A DNA stretch of 64,000 nucleotides from CAXXOK01 sp963675925 (GTDB lineage Bacteria > Bacillota > Clostridia > Christensenellales > Aristaeellaceae), in assembly GCA_963675925.2 (NCBI GenBank), contig CAXXIB010000004.1:1-64000 (forward strand). Direction: 5' to 3'. Shown one piece after another: positions 50,444-59,290 of this stretch. The notes below the pieces were generated by a model. It saw only the letters and a list, made by a program, of their open reading frames with translations, was not told the DNA's origin and made no database searches. The number at the start of each line of letters is the position of its first letter. The first letter of the stretch is position 1. The translations under genes and the position numbers were made by a program.

Positions 50444-52252
50444 TTACCAATCGAAGGCCGGGGTGACCAGATCGCGAAAGCGCTGACTGCCGCCTTTGCG
50501 CATTGCGGGCAGCGGGGTTTGTTCCAGCTCTTCAATCACGTCAATGTCCCCATGCAGGTAGCGATTGATCTCATAGGCAGTGTCCCAAAGCCTTTCCGTG
50601 ACCGCGCCATAGCGCAGGCTAAGGATTTCCCAGCCGAAGCGCTTCATATCGCGTTCCCACAAGTCGCGATGGCTTTCCATCAGCTGCTGATAGTGAGTGA
50701 TCAGCGCAAGGATCGTCGTATCGGCAGCCTGCTGCAACCACTGCCGGTCCCCCGCTTTGTAGCGATTGCGAAGCTCACTGACCAAATCACCTTTGGCCGC
50801 CGTGGTTTGGAACACGGCCCGCGCATAGCGGAGCTCGCAGCGATCATCCCCTGCTTCCAGCCGTTTCAAGGCCTTACGCGCCCGATCTGCAATGTCTTGC
50901 ACCGCTTCATACTGCCCCTCCATCATCGGGTACAGCGGATCAGACCAGAGCATCGCTTTGCCGGGCGCTTTTTCGGTTTCATCGGCATAAAACTCACCCA
51001 ATGCGCTATAGGCATCCCAGCTGAGCCCGATAAGGCACTCTGCCGTTTTCGTCATCTCATCCAGCGGGCAGGCATCACCCTGCCAGCATGTTTCCGAAAA
51101 GATCGGCAGCAGCCCAGTCCCTAAGAATACATCCGTCTCCGCGCCGTCATCGCCCCACATGGTGGCAAATACGGTGTCTATTTTCTGCTCTGCACACGCT
51201 TTGAGCGCTGGAATCATCGTCGCCATCGTACGCTTGACATGCGGCAGGAATCCGGACCATGTCCAGATACCACCTGCAAACTGGGTGGTGCTGCTCATGC
51301 GCGCATGCTGTTTTAACATTGTTGTGTAGAACTGCTGATCGGTATGGTAATAATCCCAGTAGCACATGTCTACATCCGGAATCATATCAATCACCCGCTG
51401 CGGGATGATGGCGTTGCTGTCGTAATAGTCATTCGTGGCTGAGCCCAAACGGAAAAACATATCGCTCCACATAATGGGGTGCAGATCGTACTTGCCGCAG
51501 ACATCGACAACAAAGTGTAAATGATCATTCAGCAGCGCAAACCGATCCTGCGGGTAGCCGTGTTTCTCTATATAGTGTCCCAGACCGATTCCATGGGCTT
51601 CGTCCATGCCGATATGAATGCGGCTTGACGAAAAACAGTCTTTCACGGTGGCAATTTCCGCCTCGATAAAGCGTTGCACTGCTTCATCTTTCACCAGCAG
51701 GACATCCGCTTGATCTTTCATGTCGGCACTATCCTTCCACTGGAGGAACTGCGCCAGATGCGCCAGGGTTTGAATACAGGGAACCAGTTCAATGCCAAGT
51801 TCTACCGCATAGGCATCCAGCGCTTTTAAGTCATCCTTGGAATAGCGGCCACGCAGATACCCGAAATATGGATAGTCCGGAATTTCATAGGTATCTTCTG
51901 TGTAAAGCAGTAAAAGGTTCATGCCCAGCGCAGCCAGGTGATCCATATACCGCTTAACCGCCGCAACCGTTAAGACCGCCCCGCGGGATACATCTAACAT
52001 TGCGCCGCAGGAGGCATACGACCGTTTTTGCGAAACGTTGAATTCTTTTCGGTTTTCCCTGATGGCACGGGCCACCAGAAAGTATCCGCGGTGCAGGGCA
52101 TTGATATCCTCCGCCAGAATCTCACAGCTGAGTTGCGTATAGGTAAGCGATAACCCTTCCCCATAGCTGGCTTGTATATGCGCAGGCAAGGTAATGCCGG
52201 TGATTGTCTCAACCCGCTTCCTTGCATCATCTTGTTGCTGCATTGTAAACAT
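50444..52252 (-). CDS. Beta-N-acetylhexosaminidase-like enzyme, glycoside hydrolase family 20 type
   Basis: Cytoplasmic glycosidase of 602 residues. The (beta/alpha)8 barrel at ~95-420 contains YASCGAMLDVSRGAV, LLLYTEDTYEIPDYPYFGYLRG, LVPCIQTLAH and the catalytic Asp-Glu pair in IHIGMDEAHGIG (~215), the substrate-assisted GH20 arrangement. The last ~180 residues are alpha-helical (AVQDIADRARKALKRLEAGD). It belongs to the short intracellular branch rather than the secreted hexosaminidases. Probable role is removal of terminal GlcNAc or GalNAc from imported oligosaccharides, feeding NagA and NagB. GGAGG precedes the ATG at 52252. First gene of the nine-gene operon. Confidence 0.88.
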   Translation of the reverse strand: MFTMQQQDDARKRVETITGITLPAHIQASYGEGLSLTYTQLSCEILAEDINALHRGYFLVARAIRENRKEFNVSQKRSYASCGAMLDVSRGAVLTVAAVKRYMDHLAALGMNLLLLYTEDTYEIPDYPYFGYLRGRYSKDDLKALDAYAVELGIELVPCIQTLAHLAQFLQWKDSADMKDQADVLLVKDEAVQRFIEAEIATVKDCFSSSRIHIGMDEAHGIGLGHYIEKHGYPQDRFALLNDHLHFVVDVCGKYDLHPIMWSDMFFRLGSATNDYYDSNAIIPQRVIDMIPDVDMCYWDYYHTDQQFYTTMLKQHARMSSTTQFAGGIWTWSGFLPHVKRTMATMIPALKACAEQKIDTVFATMWGDDGAETDVFLGTGLLPIFSETCWQGDACPLDEMTKTAECLIGLSWDAYSALGEFYADETEKAPGKAMLWSDPLYPMMEGQYEAVQDIADRARKALKRLEAGDDRCELRYARAVFQTTAAKGDLVSELRNRYKAGDRQWLQQAADTTILALITHYQQLMESHRDLWERDMKRFGWEILSLRYGAVTERLWDTAYEINRYLHGDIDVIEELEQTPLPAMRKGGSQRFRDLVTPAFDW

Positions 52253-52369
52253 GGATTGCCTCCAATTCCAGCGTAGTCTCCCGCTGCTGACACGTATTGA
52301 CCGGTATGTCTTCGAAAATGGAATACACTGCGCGATTACGTATCTTCGTATGCTTGAACTGTAACGTTC

Positions 52370-52384
52370 GTAATGTAGTATTAC
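52370..52384. promoter_or_regulatory. Operator candidate downstream of the glycan operon promoter
   Basis: Inverted repeat GTAAT/ATTAC around GTAGT, lying at about +1 to +15 of the minus-strand transcript. A binding site for the divergently encoded ROK regulator is plausible but unproven. Confidence 0.4.
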
Positions 52385-52391
52385 TAACCAT

Positions 52392-52420
52392 AGTATGTCA
52401 CGCTTCCACGCAAATGTCAA
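52392..52420 (-). promoter_or_regulatory. Promoter of the glycan-utilisation operon
   Basis: Minus-strand TTGACA (52415-52420), 17-base spacer, CATACT (52392-52397); leader of about 130 bases to the GH20-like gene. Confidence 0.7.
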
Positions 52421-52443
52421 CAGGTAATTTTAGGTACTATTTC

Positions 52444-52472
52444 TTGACATTTTAGCAATACTTTGATACTTT
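52444..52472 (+). promoter_or_regulatory. Promoter of the ROK regulator gene
   Basis: TTGACA (52444-52449), 17-base spacer, TACTTT (52467-52472). The spacer and -10 contain the direct repeat ATACTTTGATACTTT, and TGTCAA follows at 52476, forming a wide inverted repeat with the -35 box; autoregulation is possible. Confidence 0.6.
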
Positions 52473-52573
52473 ATTGTCAACTTGGTAAGATTGCTTAACG
52501 AAAAAGGCATACTTTCAGAAAGCCTTTTTACACAAGAAATATGCCAGTCTACGCACTGGAAGCAGGGATTATT

Positions 52574-53770
52574 ATGCAGAAAAAGAGAACATCCGTAGAC
52601 GCATCCTACCTGCGAAAACATAATCAAAGGCTGATTCTGGACGCTGTATACGCCAGAAACACAACGTCGCGTGTTGAGCTTTCCAAAGCGCTGGGGTTAA
52701 GCAAGCCTGCGATATCTGATAATTTATCAGACCTACTGAAAGTCGGCATCATCGAAGAAATTGGCGAAGGCGCCCCCACCGAAAAAGGGGGCAGAAAACC
52801 TTCGCTTCTGAAGTTCAACATAAACCATAAAATTATTATTGCAATTGACCTGAATTACATTGACCCGATCATTGTGTTAAGCAACCTGCAAAATGATATT
52901 CTCGGCGAAAAAGAGATTCACATCCCCAAAGATACACCCTATGATCAGCGATTTGCCATGCTCGAAGACGCAATCCAATCGCTGCTACAATCCAGCGGTT
53001 TCGATCTTGCACAATTATTCTGTATTGCCATATCGTCTCCCGGTGTTTTTGATGCCCAGGGCAATATCCTTTCCCAGAATGTTGGGTATGGCCGTACACT
53101 TTGGAATAACAGCGATATGAAACAAGCATGGCACAAGAAATACAACGCAGACATCATTATTAAGAACGATATCAAAGCCGCTACACTTGGCGAATGGACC
53201 TATGGCACTGGCCGGGGCGATGAAAACCTGCTGTACATCAGCTGTGGCGCCGGCATGGGCTCGGGCATTGTTATCAACAACCACCTTTTTGAGGGCAGCC
53301 ACTACAATGCTGGCGAAATCTATTACTATCTGGATATGAGCCAGCCGGACTATGCCGGTGCACTGGAAGACAGGATTTGTATCAAACCGCTGGTCGAAAA
53401 CATCCGTGCCGATGTACAGCGCGGCGTAAACACCTGCCTGCGCGATTGCAGCGGGCAAATCAGCTTCAGCGATGTCGTTGCTGCCTATCAAGCCAAAGAC
53501 CCCTATATCTGTCGCAAGGTCGAGTCCATCTGTGATGAACTATGTACCCTGATCTTTAATCTGGGGAACTTTCTGGCGCTGGACAAGGTGATCTTCGGCG
53601 GCGAATATACCGTTTTTAGTGAAACGCTGCAAACCCGCTTTCAAGAGCGCTTCCAGACACGCATCAAATTCAGCACCAGCATCCAATTCGCGGCACTGGG
53701 CAAGTATTCGGGGATTCACGGCATGCTATACTCGGCCAGAGAAGCCTTCTTCACCTCCATTTGCAGCTAA
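52574..53770 (+). CDS. ROK-family transcriptional regulator (NagC/XylR type)
   Basis: 398-residue repressor encoded divergently from the glycan operon. An N-terminal winged helix (~10-75: HNQRLILDAVYARNTTSRVE, then LSKALGLSKPAISDNLSDL) is followed by an actin-like ROK domain with AIDLNYIDPIIV, CIAISSPGVFD, IKNDIKAATLGEWTYG and ISCGAGMGSGIVINN. The Zn-binding CxCxxxxC motif of ROK kinases and NagC is missing; the corresponding region reads NAGEIYYYLDMSQPDYAG. The Asp of the kinase active site is kept in KNDIKA. Start at 52574 (AGGG nine bases upstream) rather than 52541. The inducer is probably an amino sugar or its phosphate (inference). Confidence 0.9.
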   Translation: MQKKRTSVDASYLRKHNQRLILDAVYARNTTSRVELSKALGLSKPAISDNLSDLLKVGIIEEIGEGAPTEKGGRKPSLLKFNINHKIIIAIDLNYIDPIIVLSNLQNDILGEKEIHIPKDTPYDQRFAMLEDAIQSLLQSSGFDLAQLFCIAISSPGVFDAQGNILSQNVGYGRTLWNNSDMKQAWHKKYNADIIIKNDIKAATLGEWTYGTGRGDENLLYISCGAGMGSGIVINNHLFEGSHYNAGEIYYYLDMSQPDYAGALEDRICIKPLVENIRADVQRGVNTCLRDCSGQISFSDVVAAYQAKDPYICRKVESICDELCTLIFNLGNFLALDKVIFGGEYTVFSETLQTRFQERFQTRIKFSTSIQFAALGKYSGIHGMLYSAREAFFTSICS

Positions 53771-53861
53771 CCCTACTCCATCATCGACTCCCCTTTCCTG
53801 CTCCGTGCTTTGCAACTGATCAATTCAATTTTAATCATACCTTCGCTCCATGATAAATATC

Positions 53862-53890
53862 TTGACAGAGTATCATCCGTCTGCTATTCT
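53862..53890 (+). promoter_or_regulatory. Promoter of the aldolase-SGNH gene pair
   Basis: TTGACA (53862-53867), 17-base spacer, TATTCT (53885-53890). The ~135-base leader contains a small hairpin CCGCG/CGCGG at 53947-53962 and nothing else recognisable. Confidence 0.7.
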
Positions 53891-54030
53891 TCATCTTAGG
53901 TTGATAATCCGTTCTTACTAACCCACTCTGTCCCTGTTCTGCTTTCCCGCGTTTATTCGCGGTATATTGGCTAAATATTGCACTTAACAAGGCAGTGATG
54001 ATTCCTTATGAAACTAAAGGAGCGTATACC

Positions 54031-54948
54031 ATGACTTCTATGCAAAAACGCGAGATGTGGCCTGTTATGCTGACCCCATTTACCAGTGGGGGCAGTGTGG
54101 ATTTTGACTCGTTGGCCCGATTGATTGACTTTTATGAAGAAACCGGCGCCGATGGCTTGTTTTCCATTTGCCAGTCCAGCGAAGTATTCTTCTTAAGCTT
54201 ATCCGAGCGCATCAAAATCGCTTCCTTCGTCAAAAAGCATGCACACGTTCCCGTTATCGCATCCGGTCATATCTCCTATGCACTGGAAGACCAGGCAGAC
54301 GAACTGCGGCAGATTGCAGATACGGGCGTAGACGCCGTGATTCTCATCACCAACCGCCTGGCAGAAGAGGGTGCCGATGACGCTGTTTGGGAGGATTCCC
54401 TGCACTACCTGCTGGACCGTATAGACCCGGCCATGCCGCTTGGGTTTTATGAGTGCCCCACGCCGTATAAACGCTTGATGACCTTAGACCAGCTGCAGGC
54501 CGTTGCGCAAACCGGGCGCTTTCACTTTGTTAAGGATACCTGCTGCAATATCGATACAATCCGCAAGCGCCTTGCAGTGCTAGAAGGAACGCAGCTCAAG
54601 CTCTACAATGCCAATACCGCAACCCTGCTGGATTCCATCCGCGCCGGTGCTGCCGGATACTCCGGCATCATGGCCGGTTTCCATCCGGAACTCTACGCAT
54701 GGTTACTGGAAAACTATAATAGCCAACCCGAAAAAGCCGATGTTCTGCAAAGTCTGCTCACCATGTTTGCCCAGATCGAAAAACAGCTCTATCCGGTCAA
54801 CGCGAAGTATCACCTGCAGCAAAAGGGCATCATAACCTCGCTCTATACCCGCGCAGCAAACCAGCGCGGGATGACCCCCTTATTCATGGATGAAGTTCGG
54901 CAAATGGAGCAGGCCGCAGCATGGGTCAAAGAGAGTTTGGCAATGTAA
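54031..54948 (+). CDS. Dihydrodipicolinate synthase/N-acetylneuraminate lyase family aldolase
   Basis: Class I pyruvate-type aldolase of 305 residues, TIM barrel. The Schiff-base Lys is in FHFVKDTCC (~168) and the catalytic Tyr in LGFYECPTPYKR (~140). The pyruvate-carboxylate motif that normally reads GSTGE is changed to CQSSE, so the enzyme belongs to a divergent branch and is unlikely to be the housekeeping DapA. Beside a glycan operon, lysis of a sialic-acid-like or other 2-keto-3-deoxy sugar acid is a reasonable guess. ATG at 54031 preceded by AAGGAG; an upstream ATG at 54007 lacks one. The SGNH gene follows after 42 bases. Confidence 0.85.
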   Translation: MTSMQKREMWPVMLTPFTSGGSVDFDSLARLIDFYEETGADGLFSICQSSEVFFLSLSERIKIASFVKKHAHVPVIASGHISYALEDQADELRQIADTGVDAVILITNRLAEEGADDAVWEDSLHYLLDRIDPAMPLGFYECPTPYKRLMTLDQLQAVAQTGRFHFVKDTCCNIDTIRKRLAVLEGTQLKLYNANTATLLDSIRAGAAGYSGIMAGFHPELYAWLLENYNSQPEKADVLQSLLTMFAQIEKQLYPVNAKYHLQQKGIITSLYTRAANQRGMTPLFMDEVRQMEQAAAWVKESLAM

Positions 54949-54990
54949 TCAACGCGCAATACCGCACAGTAAATGTAAGAGGTGTTCTGT

Positions 54991-55650
54991 ATGAATCTAA
55001 AAGGTGCAACCATCAATTTTCTGGGAGACAGTATCACGCAGGGCGTGGGTGTAGAAAACCCGGACAACGTATTCCCCGCCCGTATCCAAAGAATGTACGG
55101 CCTGAAATCCGCGAACAATTACGGTATCGGCGGCACACGCTTTTCCCGTCAGGAGGCAGCCAGCGACAATGCACCGTGGGACTACAATTTCTGTGACCGC
55201 GTAGACACCATGGAACCAAACGCAGATGCCATCGTCGTGTTTGGCGGCACCAATGATTTCGGCCATGGCAATGCGCCGCTGGGTACGTTTGCCGATCGCA
55301 GCTACGATACCTTTTACGGAGCTACGCATACCCTCATGCAGCGGCTGATCAACCGGTATCCCGATTCTGTGATCGCGTTTCTAACACCCCTGCACCGCCG
55401 GGACGAAGATAACCCCCGCGGCGATGGAGACAAAGCACAGGAAGGCGGCGTGCTGCTTGACTATGTCAATGCAATTTTGGAATGCGCGCGGTATTATTCC
55501 CTGCCGGTGCTTGATTTATACGCGACCAGCGGTATTCAGCCCAATGTTGAAATCATCCGCGAGCGCTATTGCCCCGATGCCCTGCACCCCAATGACGCGG
55601 GACAAGCGATACTTGCGCATAAAATCGGCGTCTTTCTCAGCAACTTATAA
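54991..55650 (+). CDS. SGNH/GDSL-family hydrolase
   Basis: Cytoplasmic esterase-type hydrolase of 219 residues. Block I NFLGDSITQGVG holds the nucleophilic Ser, block III is VVFGGTNDFGHG, and block V is DALHPNDAGQ with the catalytic Asp and His. Likely removes acyl groups (for example O-acetyl) from a sugar, which would fit the neighbouring aldolase and glycan operon. ATG at 54991 follows AAGAGGTG. Two-gene unit closed by the terminator at 55681. Confidence 0.9.
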   Translation: MNLKGATINFLGDSITQGVGVENPDNVFPARIQRMYGLKSANNYGIGGTRFSRQEAASDNAPWDYNFCDRVDTMEPNADAIVVFGGTNDFGHGNAPLGTFADRSYDTFYGATHTLMQRLINRYPDSVIAFLTPLHRRDEDNPRGDGDKAQEGGVLLDYVNAILECARYYSLPVLDLYATSGIQPNVEIIRERYCPDALHPNDAGQAILAHKIGVFLSNL

Positions 55651-55680
55651 GGCGTATCACATATCCTAGCATGAAGACTT

Positions 55681-55709
55681 AAAAAGCCGCTTTCATCAAG
55701 CGGCTTTTT
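55681..55709 (+). terminator. Terminator of the aldolase-SGNH unit
   Basis: Perfect 12-base stem AAAAAGCCGCTT/AAGCGGCTTTTT (55681-55692, 55698-55709), 5-base loop. Confidence 0.93.
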
Positions 55710-55917
55710 GAGTATGGAAACTGCTGTTTATGTTTCGATTCAGCGATCACAAGGTATTGATCGCTCCGGGGAGACCACAAACCTTGAATGGGAGCAGGCA
55801 CCAAATATGACACACACGTTGCCATTGCAAAGGCGGGTATGCTTGTCCACAATCCTCTGTTACAGTGTTCTGCTGCGCTCCTGTACCAAATGTTTACATA
55901 TTATCGTACTAAGTGTA

Positions 55918-55946
55918 TTGCAACGTGTAGTACACTATGGTATACT
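55918..55946 (+). promoter_or_regulatory. Promoter of the hybrid transporter operon with a palindrome in its spacer
   Basis: TTGCAA (55918-55923), 17-base spacer, TATACT (55941-55946), predicted start near 55953. The spacer holds the perfect palindrome GTGTAGTACAC (55926-55936), well placed for a repressor. The remainder of 55710-56044 shows no credible gene. Confidence 0.7.
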
Positions 55947-56044
55947 TCGCGAGGAAATTCTAATTCGAATGGAACATTGGAGTCTTATTCATCGTTAGGT
56001 TAATGACACTCACTATACATTCTGACTATCTTTCGGAGGAAATT

Positions 56045-58339
56045 ATGAAAAAGCGATTCGCGTTACTCTGTTTGCTGTGCGTACTGTGTATTCTAACCGG
56101 TGCGGTGGCCGCCCCGGGGGATGCCTATATGTTTTCTGATGCCCAGCGGGAAGCATTGGATCTTCAAAATTACAACGAACCTTCCTTGGCGGTTGTAGGA
56201 GATCAGGTCTATACATTATGGGGATCCGAAGTCTATGTATGGCAGCCCGGGATGGAAATCCCGCAGCAGGCTGCCTCCAACCTGGTCGCCAGATACTACT
56301 CATCGTATGAAGACGCGCAGGCTGCCGGGGAAGTCGATGAGACAAAATACATTGATATGCTATTAAGCGACGGAGAGACAGTGTATGGTTTCAACACCGA
56401 ATACGGCTATCTGCATCCGCTGACATTCCAAGACGGCTTGGCTACATATGGATCACCCATTATGCTGGACTGGTCAGAAATCGAAGATTTCCAAAACAGC
56501 AGAGATTATGTGGATATATTCAATATCTGCCTTGTAGACGATTTTCTATATATGCTTATGCGCGATGATAGCGACTACGAAAATCCCATTCTCTACTCCT
56601 TCAATCTGTCCACAGGCGATATGCAACAGCATGATACAGAGTATGTACAGGCAATCGCGCCGTATAAAAACGGCATGCTGCTGTTAGAGGTTTTTAATTT
56701 TGAAACCGCCTATAACCGGGATACCGGCGAGTTATCCAATCCCACAGTGGAAATTTACAACCCAGAGGACGGCAGCATAACGCAGGCAGGGACATTCGGC
56801 CATTACAATGTGTCGGGCATCGCTTACTATGCCCAGAACGATACGCTATATTACACGACCAACAGTATGCTCATGGCTATGCCAGCACTGGGCGAAGCCA
56901 CGCAGGTCGCCTTCATGCCTGTGGATTACGCAAGCGATGCTCCTGCGGCTGTGCTGACAGGCGGGTTGTACGCCATCCACCTGTGGGATGGTTTGATTGT
57001 CCGCAATACCGATCCATCCTATCTGCCAGAGGTATCTCTCTCGGTGTATGGCGGCTACCTTGATGATGCGGCCACGGAATTCATGGCACAATATCCGGAT
57101 GTTCCGCTCAACTTCAATCAGGATGAATACTTCGAATCTGCAACAGCGCTGGCCCAGGCGATGGTTTCGGGCGACAATGCCTTTGACTTGTATTACTACG
57201 ATCTGAGCTATCAGGACTTCCAAAGTCTTATGGAGAAGGGGTATTGTCTGGATCTTTCCCCTTACACGGATATCACGGATCAGCTAAAGGCCATGTATCC
57301 GTTCATCCAATCTGTCATCTCAGATAACGATGTGTTTTATGCTGTACCCACCAGCATCTACAGCAGTGGCTTAAGCCGATACCACAGCACATGGGAAGAC
57401 TTGGGGCTAGCGGATCGGGTCCCCACAACCTATCTAGAGCTCATCGAATTTATTCAGTGGTGGGCAGACGAAGGCTTGAGCGAAAATCCGGATATCCAGT
57501 TGATGGAATATGCATACGATTACGGCACCAGTCTTTTCCAAATGGTTCTTGACCAATATATTAGACAGTGTCAGGCCGAAGGAGAAGACATCACGCTGAA
57601 TACGCCGCTGTTTCGGAAAATGCTCACTGCTCTTGAAGCCGTTGATATGGACACACTGAACGACACCATTCCCAATTATGAAGATGAGGACATGAACATA
57701 ATCTATGAAGACTTAGTTTCCAGTTGCCTGTTTACGGAGCACAGCCAATGGCTGACCGTAGATACGTATGATGACTACGCCACTCCTCTGGTGTTGCCTA
57801 TTGAGGAAGGCGGAGCACTCCACGTGCCGGCAAGTGTCAGCTGCATATTTGTCAATCCCAATAGCCAAAACCTGGAATTGGCCGTGCAGTACATCCGGTA
57901 TATGCTGGATAATATGCAGCCCAGACAACATATTATGATGTTCCCGGACGATAATGAACCGATTAAAAACGAACATTACGTCGAAATGGTCGCCGAGCAG
58001 GAGGAAATGCTTGCCAAAGCACAAGCCAGCCTGGAAACGGCCGCTCCGGAAGATGTTAAGGATATCGAGTCCGTCATCGAACAATATGAGGAGTTTCTTT
58101 CCGAAATGGACGACGAGTACTACTGGGATGCGTCCGCTGAAAGCATCGCAGCCTACCGCGAATTGGCACAACATGCATACGCCGTTACCCCATCATTGCT
58201 AAGCTACAACGGAAACAACGATGCTTATACCGAGATTCACACCCTGATCAGCCGCTATGTGCAAAAGCAGCTATCGATGGATCAGTTCATCAAGCAGGTG
58301 GATCAAAAGCTGCGCATGATCCGGCTGGAAAGGGAATAA
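56045..58339 (+). CDS. Secreted beta-propeller-like/extracellular solute-binding fusion protein
   Basis: 764 residues. Signal peptide RFALLCLLCVLCILTGAVAA, no clear lipobox. Residues ~35-335 consist of repeated beta blades (SLAVVGDQVYTLWGSEVYVW; MLLSDGETVYGFNTEYGYL; VDDFLYMLMRDDS; AYYAQNDTLYYTTNSMLM), like a TolB- or DUF5050-type propeller. From ~340 the sequence is an ABC sugar-type solute-binding protein (VSLSVYGGYLDDAATEFMAQ; LDLSPYTDITDQLKAMYP; FYAVPTSIY) with an acidic coiled insertion at ~650-700. First gene of the operon and followed by permeases, so it probably delivers a ligand to them; the propeller may bind a polymer or the cell wall. GGAGG precedes the ATG. Confidence 0.82.
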   Translation: MKKRFALLCLLCVLCILTGAVAAPGDAYMFSDAQREALDLQNYNEPSLAVVGDQVYTLWGSEVYVWQPGMEIPQQAASNLVARYYSSYEDAQAAGEVDETKYIDMLLSDGETVYGFNTEYGYLHPLTFQDGLATYGSPIMLDWSEIEDFQNSRDYVDIFNICLVDDFLYMLMRDDSDYENPILYSFNLSTGDMQQHDTEYVQAIAPYKNGMLLLEVFNFETAYNRDTGELSNPTVEIYNPEDGSITQAGTFGHYNVSGIAYYAQNDTLYYTTNSMLMAMPALGEATQVAFMPVDYASDAPAAVLTGGLYAIHLWDGLIVRNTDPSYLPEVSLSVYGGYLDDAATEFMAQYPDVPLNFNQDEYFESATALAQAMVSGDNAFDLYYYDLSYQDFQSLMEKGYCLDLSPYTDITDQLKAMYPFIQSVISDNDVFYAVPTSIYSSGLSRYHSTWEDLGLADRVPTTYLELIEFIQWWADEGLSENPDIQLMEYAYDYGTSLFQMVLDQYIRQCQAEGEDITLNTPLFRKMLTALEAVDMDTLNDTIPNYEDEDMNIIYEDLVSSCLFTEHSQWLTVDTYDDYATPLVLPIEEGGALHVPASVSCIFVNPNSQNLELAVQYIRYMLDNMQPRQHIMMFPDDNEPIKNEHYVEMVAEQEEMLAKAQASLETAAPEDVKDIESVIEQYEEFLSEMDDEYYWDASAESIAAYRELAQHAYAVTPSLLSYNGNNDAYTEIHTLISRYVQKQLSMDQFIKQVDQKLRMIRLERE

Positions 58340-58368
58340 TCCCACGCACTCTGCACTCCGTATACCAC

Positions 58369-58406
58369 AAGGGACAGCCTGACCGCTGTATGGCTGTCCC
58401 TTTTCC
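58369..58406 (+). terminator. Intra-operon terminator-like hairpin after the binding-protein gene
   Basis: Stem AAGGGACAGCC/GGCTGTCCCTT (58369-58379, 58392-58402), 12-base loop, then TTCCC rather than a long T run. Probably partial termination, giving more binding protein than permease. Confidence 0.7.
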
Positions 58407-58423
58407 CAAAGGAGGCATACTCA

Positions 58424-59278
58424 TTGTTCCGTAATAAAAAGGGCGTTCTGCTGTTTTTACTGCCTGGCCTGCTTGGCCTTGCAGTATTTTCGCTTGCCCC
58501 GTTCATCGGCGGCTTGTATTACAGCATGACGGACGGAACGTTTCAAAACAACTTTGTTTGGTTTGATAACTATTTGAAAATATGGCAGAACGAAATGTTC
58601 CTTCTCGGCTTGAAAAACACAATGGAGCTATCGCTTTTCTCCTCTCCCGTTATCTGGCTGCTTTCCTTTATGCTGGCTTTGATGCTCAAGTCACTCGGCC
58701 GGCGGGCGGCGTTTTTCCGCGGTGCGCTGCTGCTGCCCTACCTGATGCCCTCGTCCGCCCTGCTGCTGATATGGCTGCTGATGTTTGATTACGGCGGAGC
58801 GATCAACCACCTGCTTGCGCTGCTGGGAATCGGACGCGTGTTATGGCTGGAGGGCGAAGCGCTGCGCGTTCCGGTACTTGCGCTCTATATTTGGAAAAAC
58901 CTCGGTTTTTCCGTGGTTATCTTCGCATCGGCTATGCAAACCATCCCGGAAGCATACTTTGATTATGCGCGCCTGGAAGGCGCGGGCCCATGGACCCAGG
59001 CGCGCAAGATCACGCTGCCGCTGCTCGCTCCCACGGCGTTTCTGGTGTTCATCCTTGCGTGGATCAATGCGTTCAAGATCTTCAAGGAAGCGTATTTCAT
59101 CGGCGGGGCGTATCCTGCCGAAACGGTGTACACCCTACAGCATTTTATGAACAACAAATTTGCCCGGCTGAATTATCAGGACGTAACAACGGCAGCCTAT
59201 AGCTTTGCCATCATCGTTTTTGTGTTCTTCGGGCTTATGTATCTCACGCGGGCTGTTCGCTCGCCCGACCGCATATAG
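58424..59278 (+). CDS. ABC transporter permease, MalF-like
   Basis: 284-residue inner-membrane permease with six helices, starting VLLFLLPGLLGLAVFSLAPFIGG. The EAA loop is YARLEGAGPWTQARKITLPLLAP (~180-202). It begins at a TTG (58424), supported by AAAGGAGG eight bases upstream. Pairs with the next gene. The small size and lack of a large periplasmic loop fit the sugar-import class CUT1. Confidence 0.92.
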   Translation: MFRNKKGVLLFLLPGLLGLAVFSLAPFIGGLYYSMTDGTFQNNFVWFDNYLKIWQNEMFLLGLKNTMELSLFSSPVIWLLSFMLALMLKSLGRRAAFFRGALLLPYLMPSSALLLIWLLMFDYGGAINHLLALLGIGRVLWLEGEALRVPVLALYIWKNLGFSVVIFASAMQTIPEAYFDYARLEGAGPWTQARKITLPLLAPTAFLVFILAWINAFKIFKEAYFIGGAYPAETVYTLQHFMNNKFARLNYQDVTTAAYSFAIIVFVFFGLMYLTRAVRSPDRI

Positions 59279-59290
59279 GAGGAGGCGCTT

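Noticed and set aside
55708..55998. 96-codon ORF in the gap before the hybrid operon
   Set aside because: No ribosome binding site, starts on the terminator stem and overlaps the promoter at 55918-55946.
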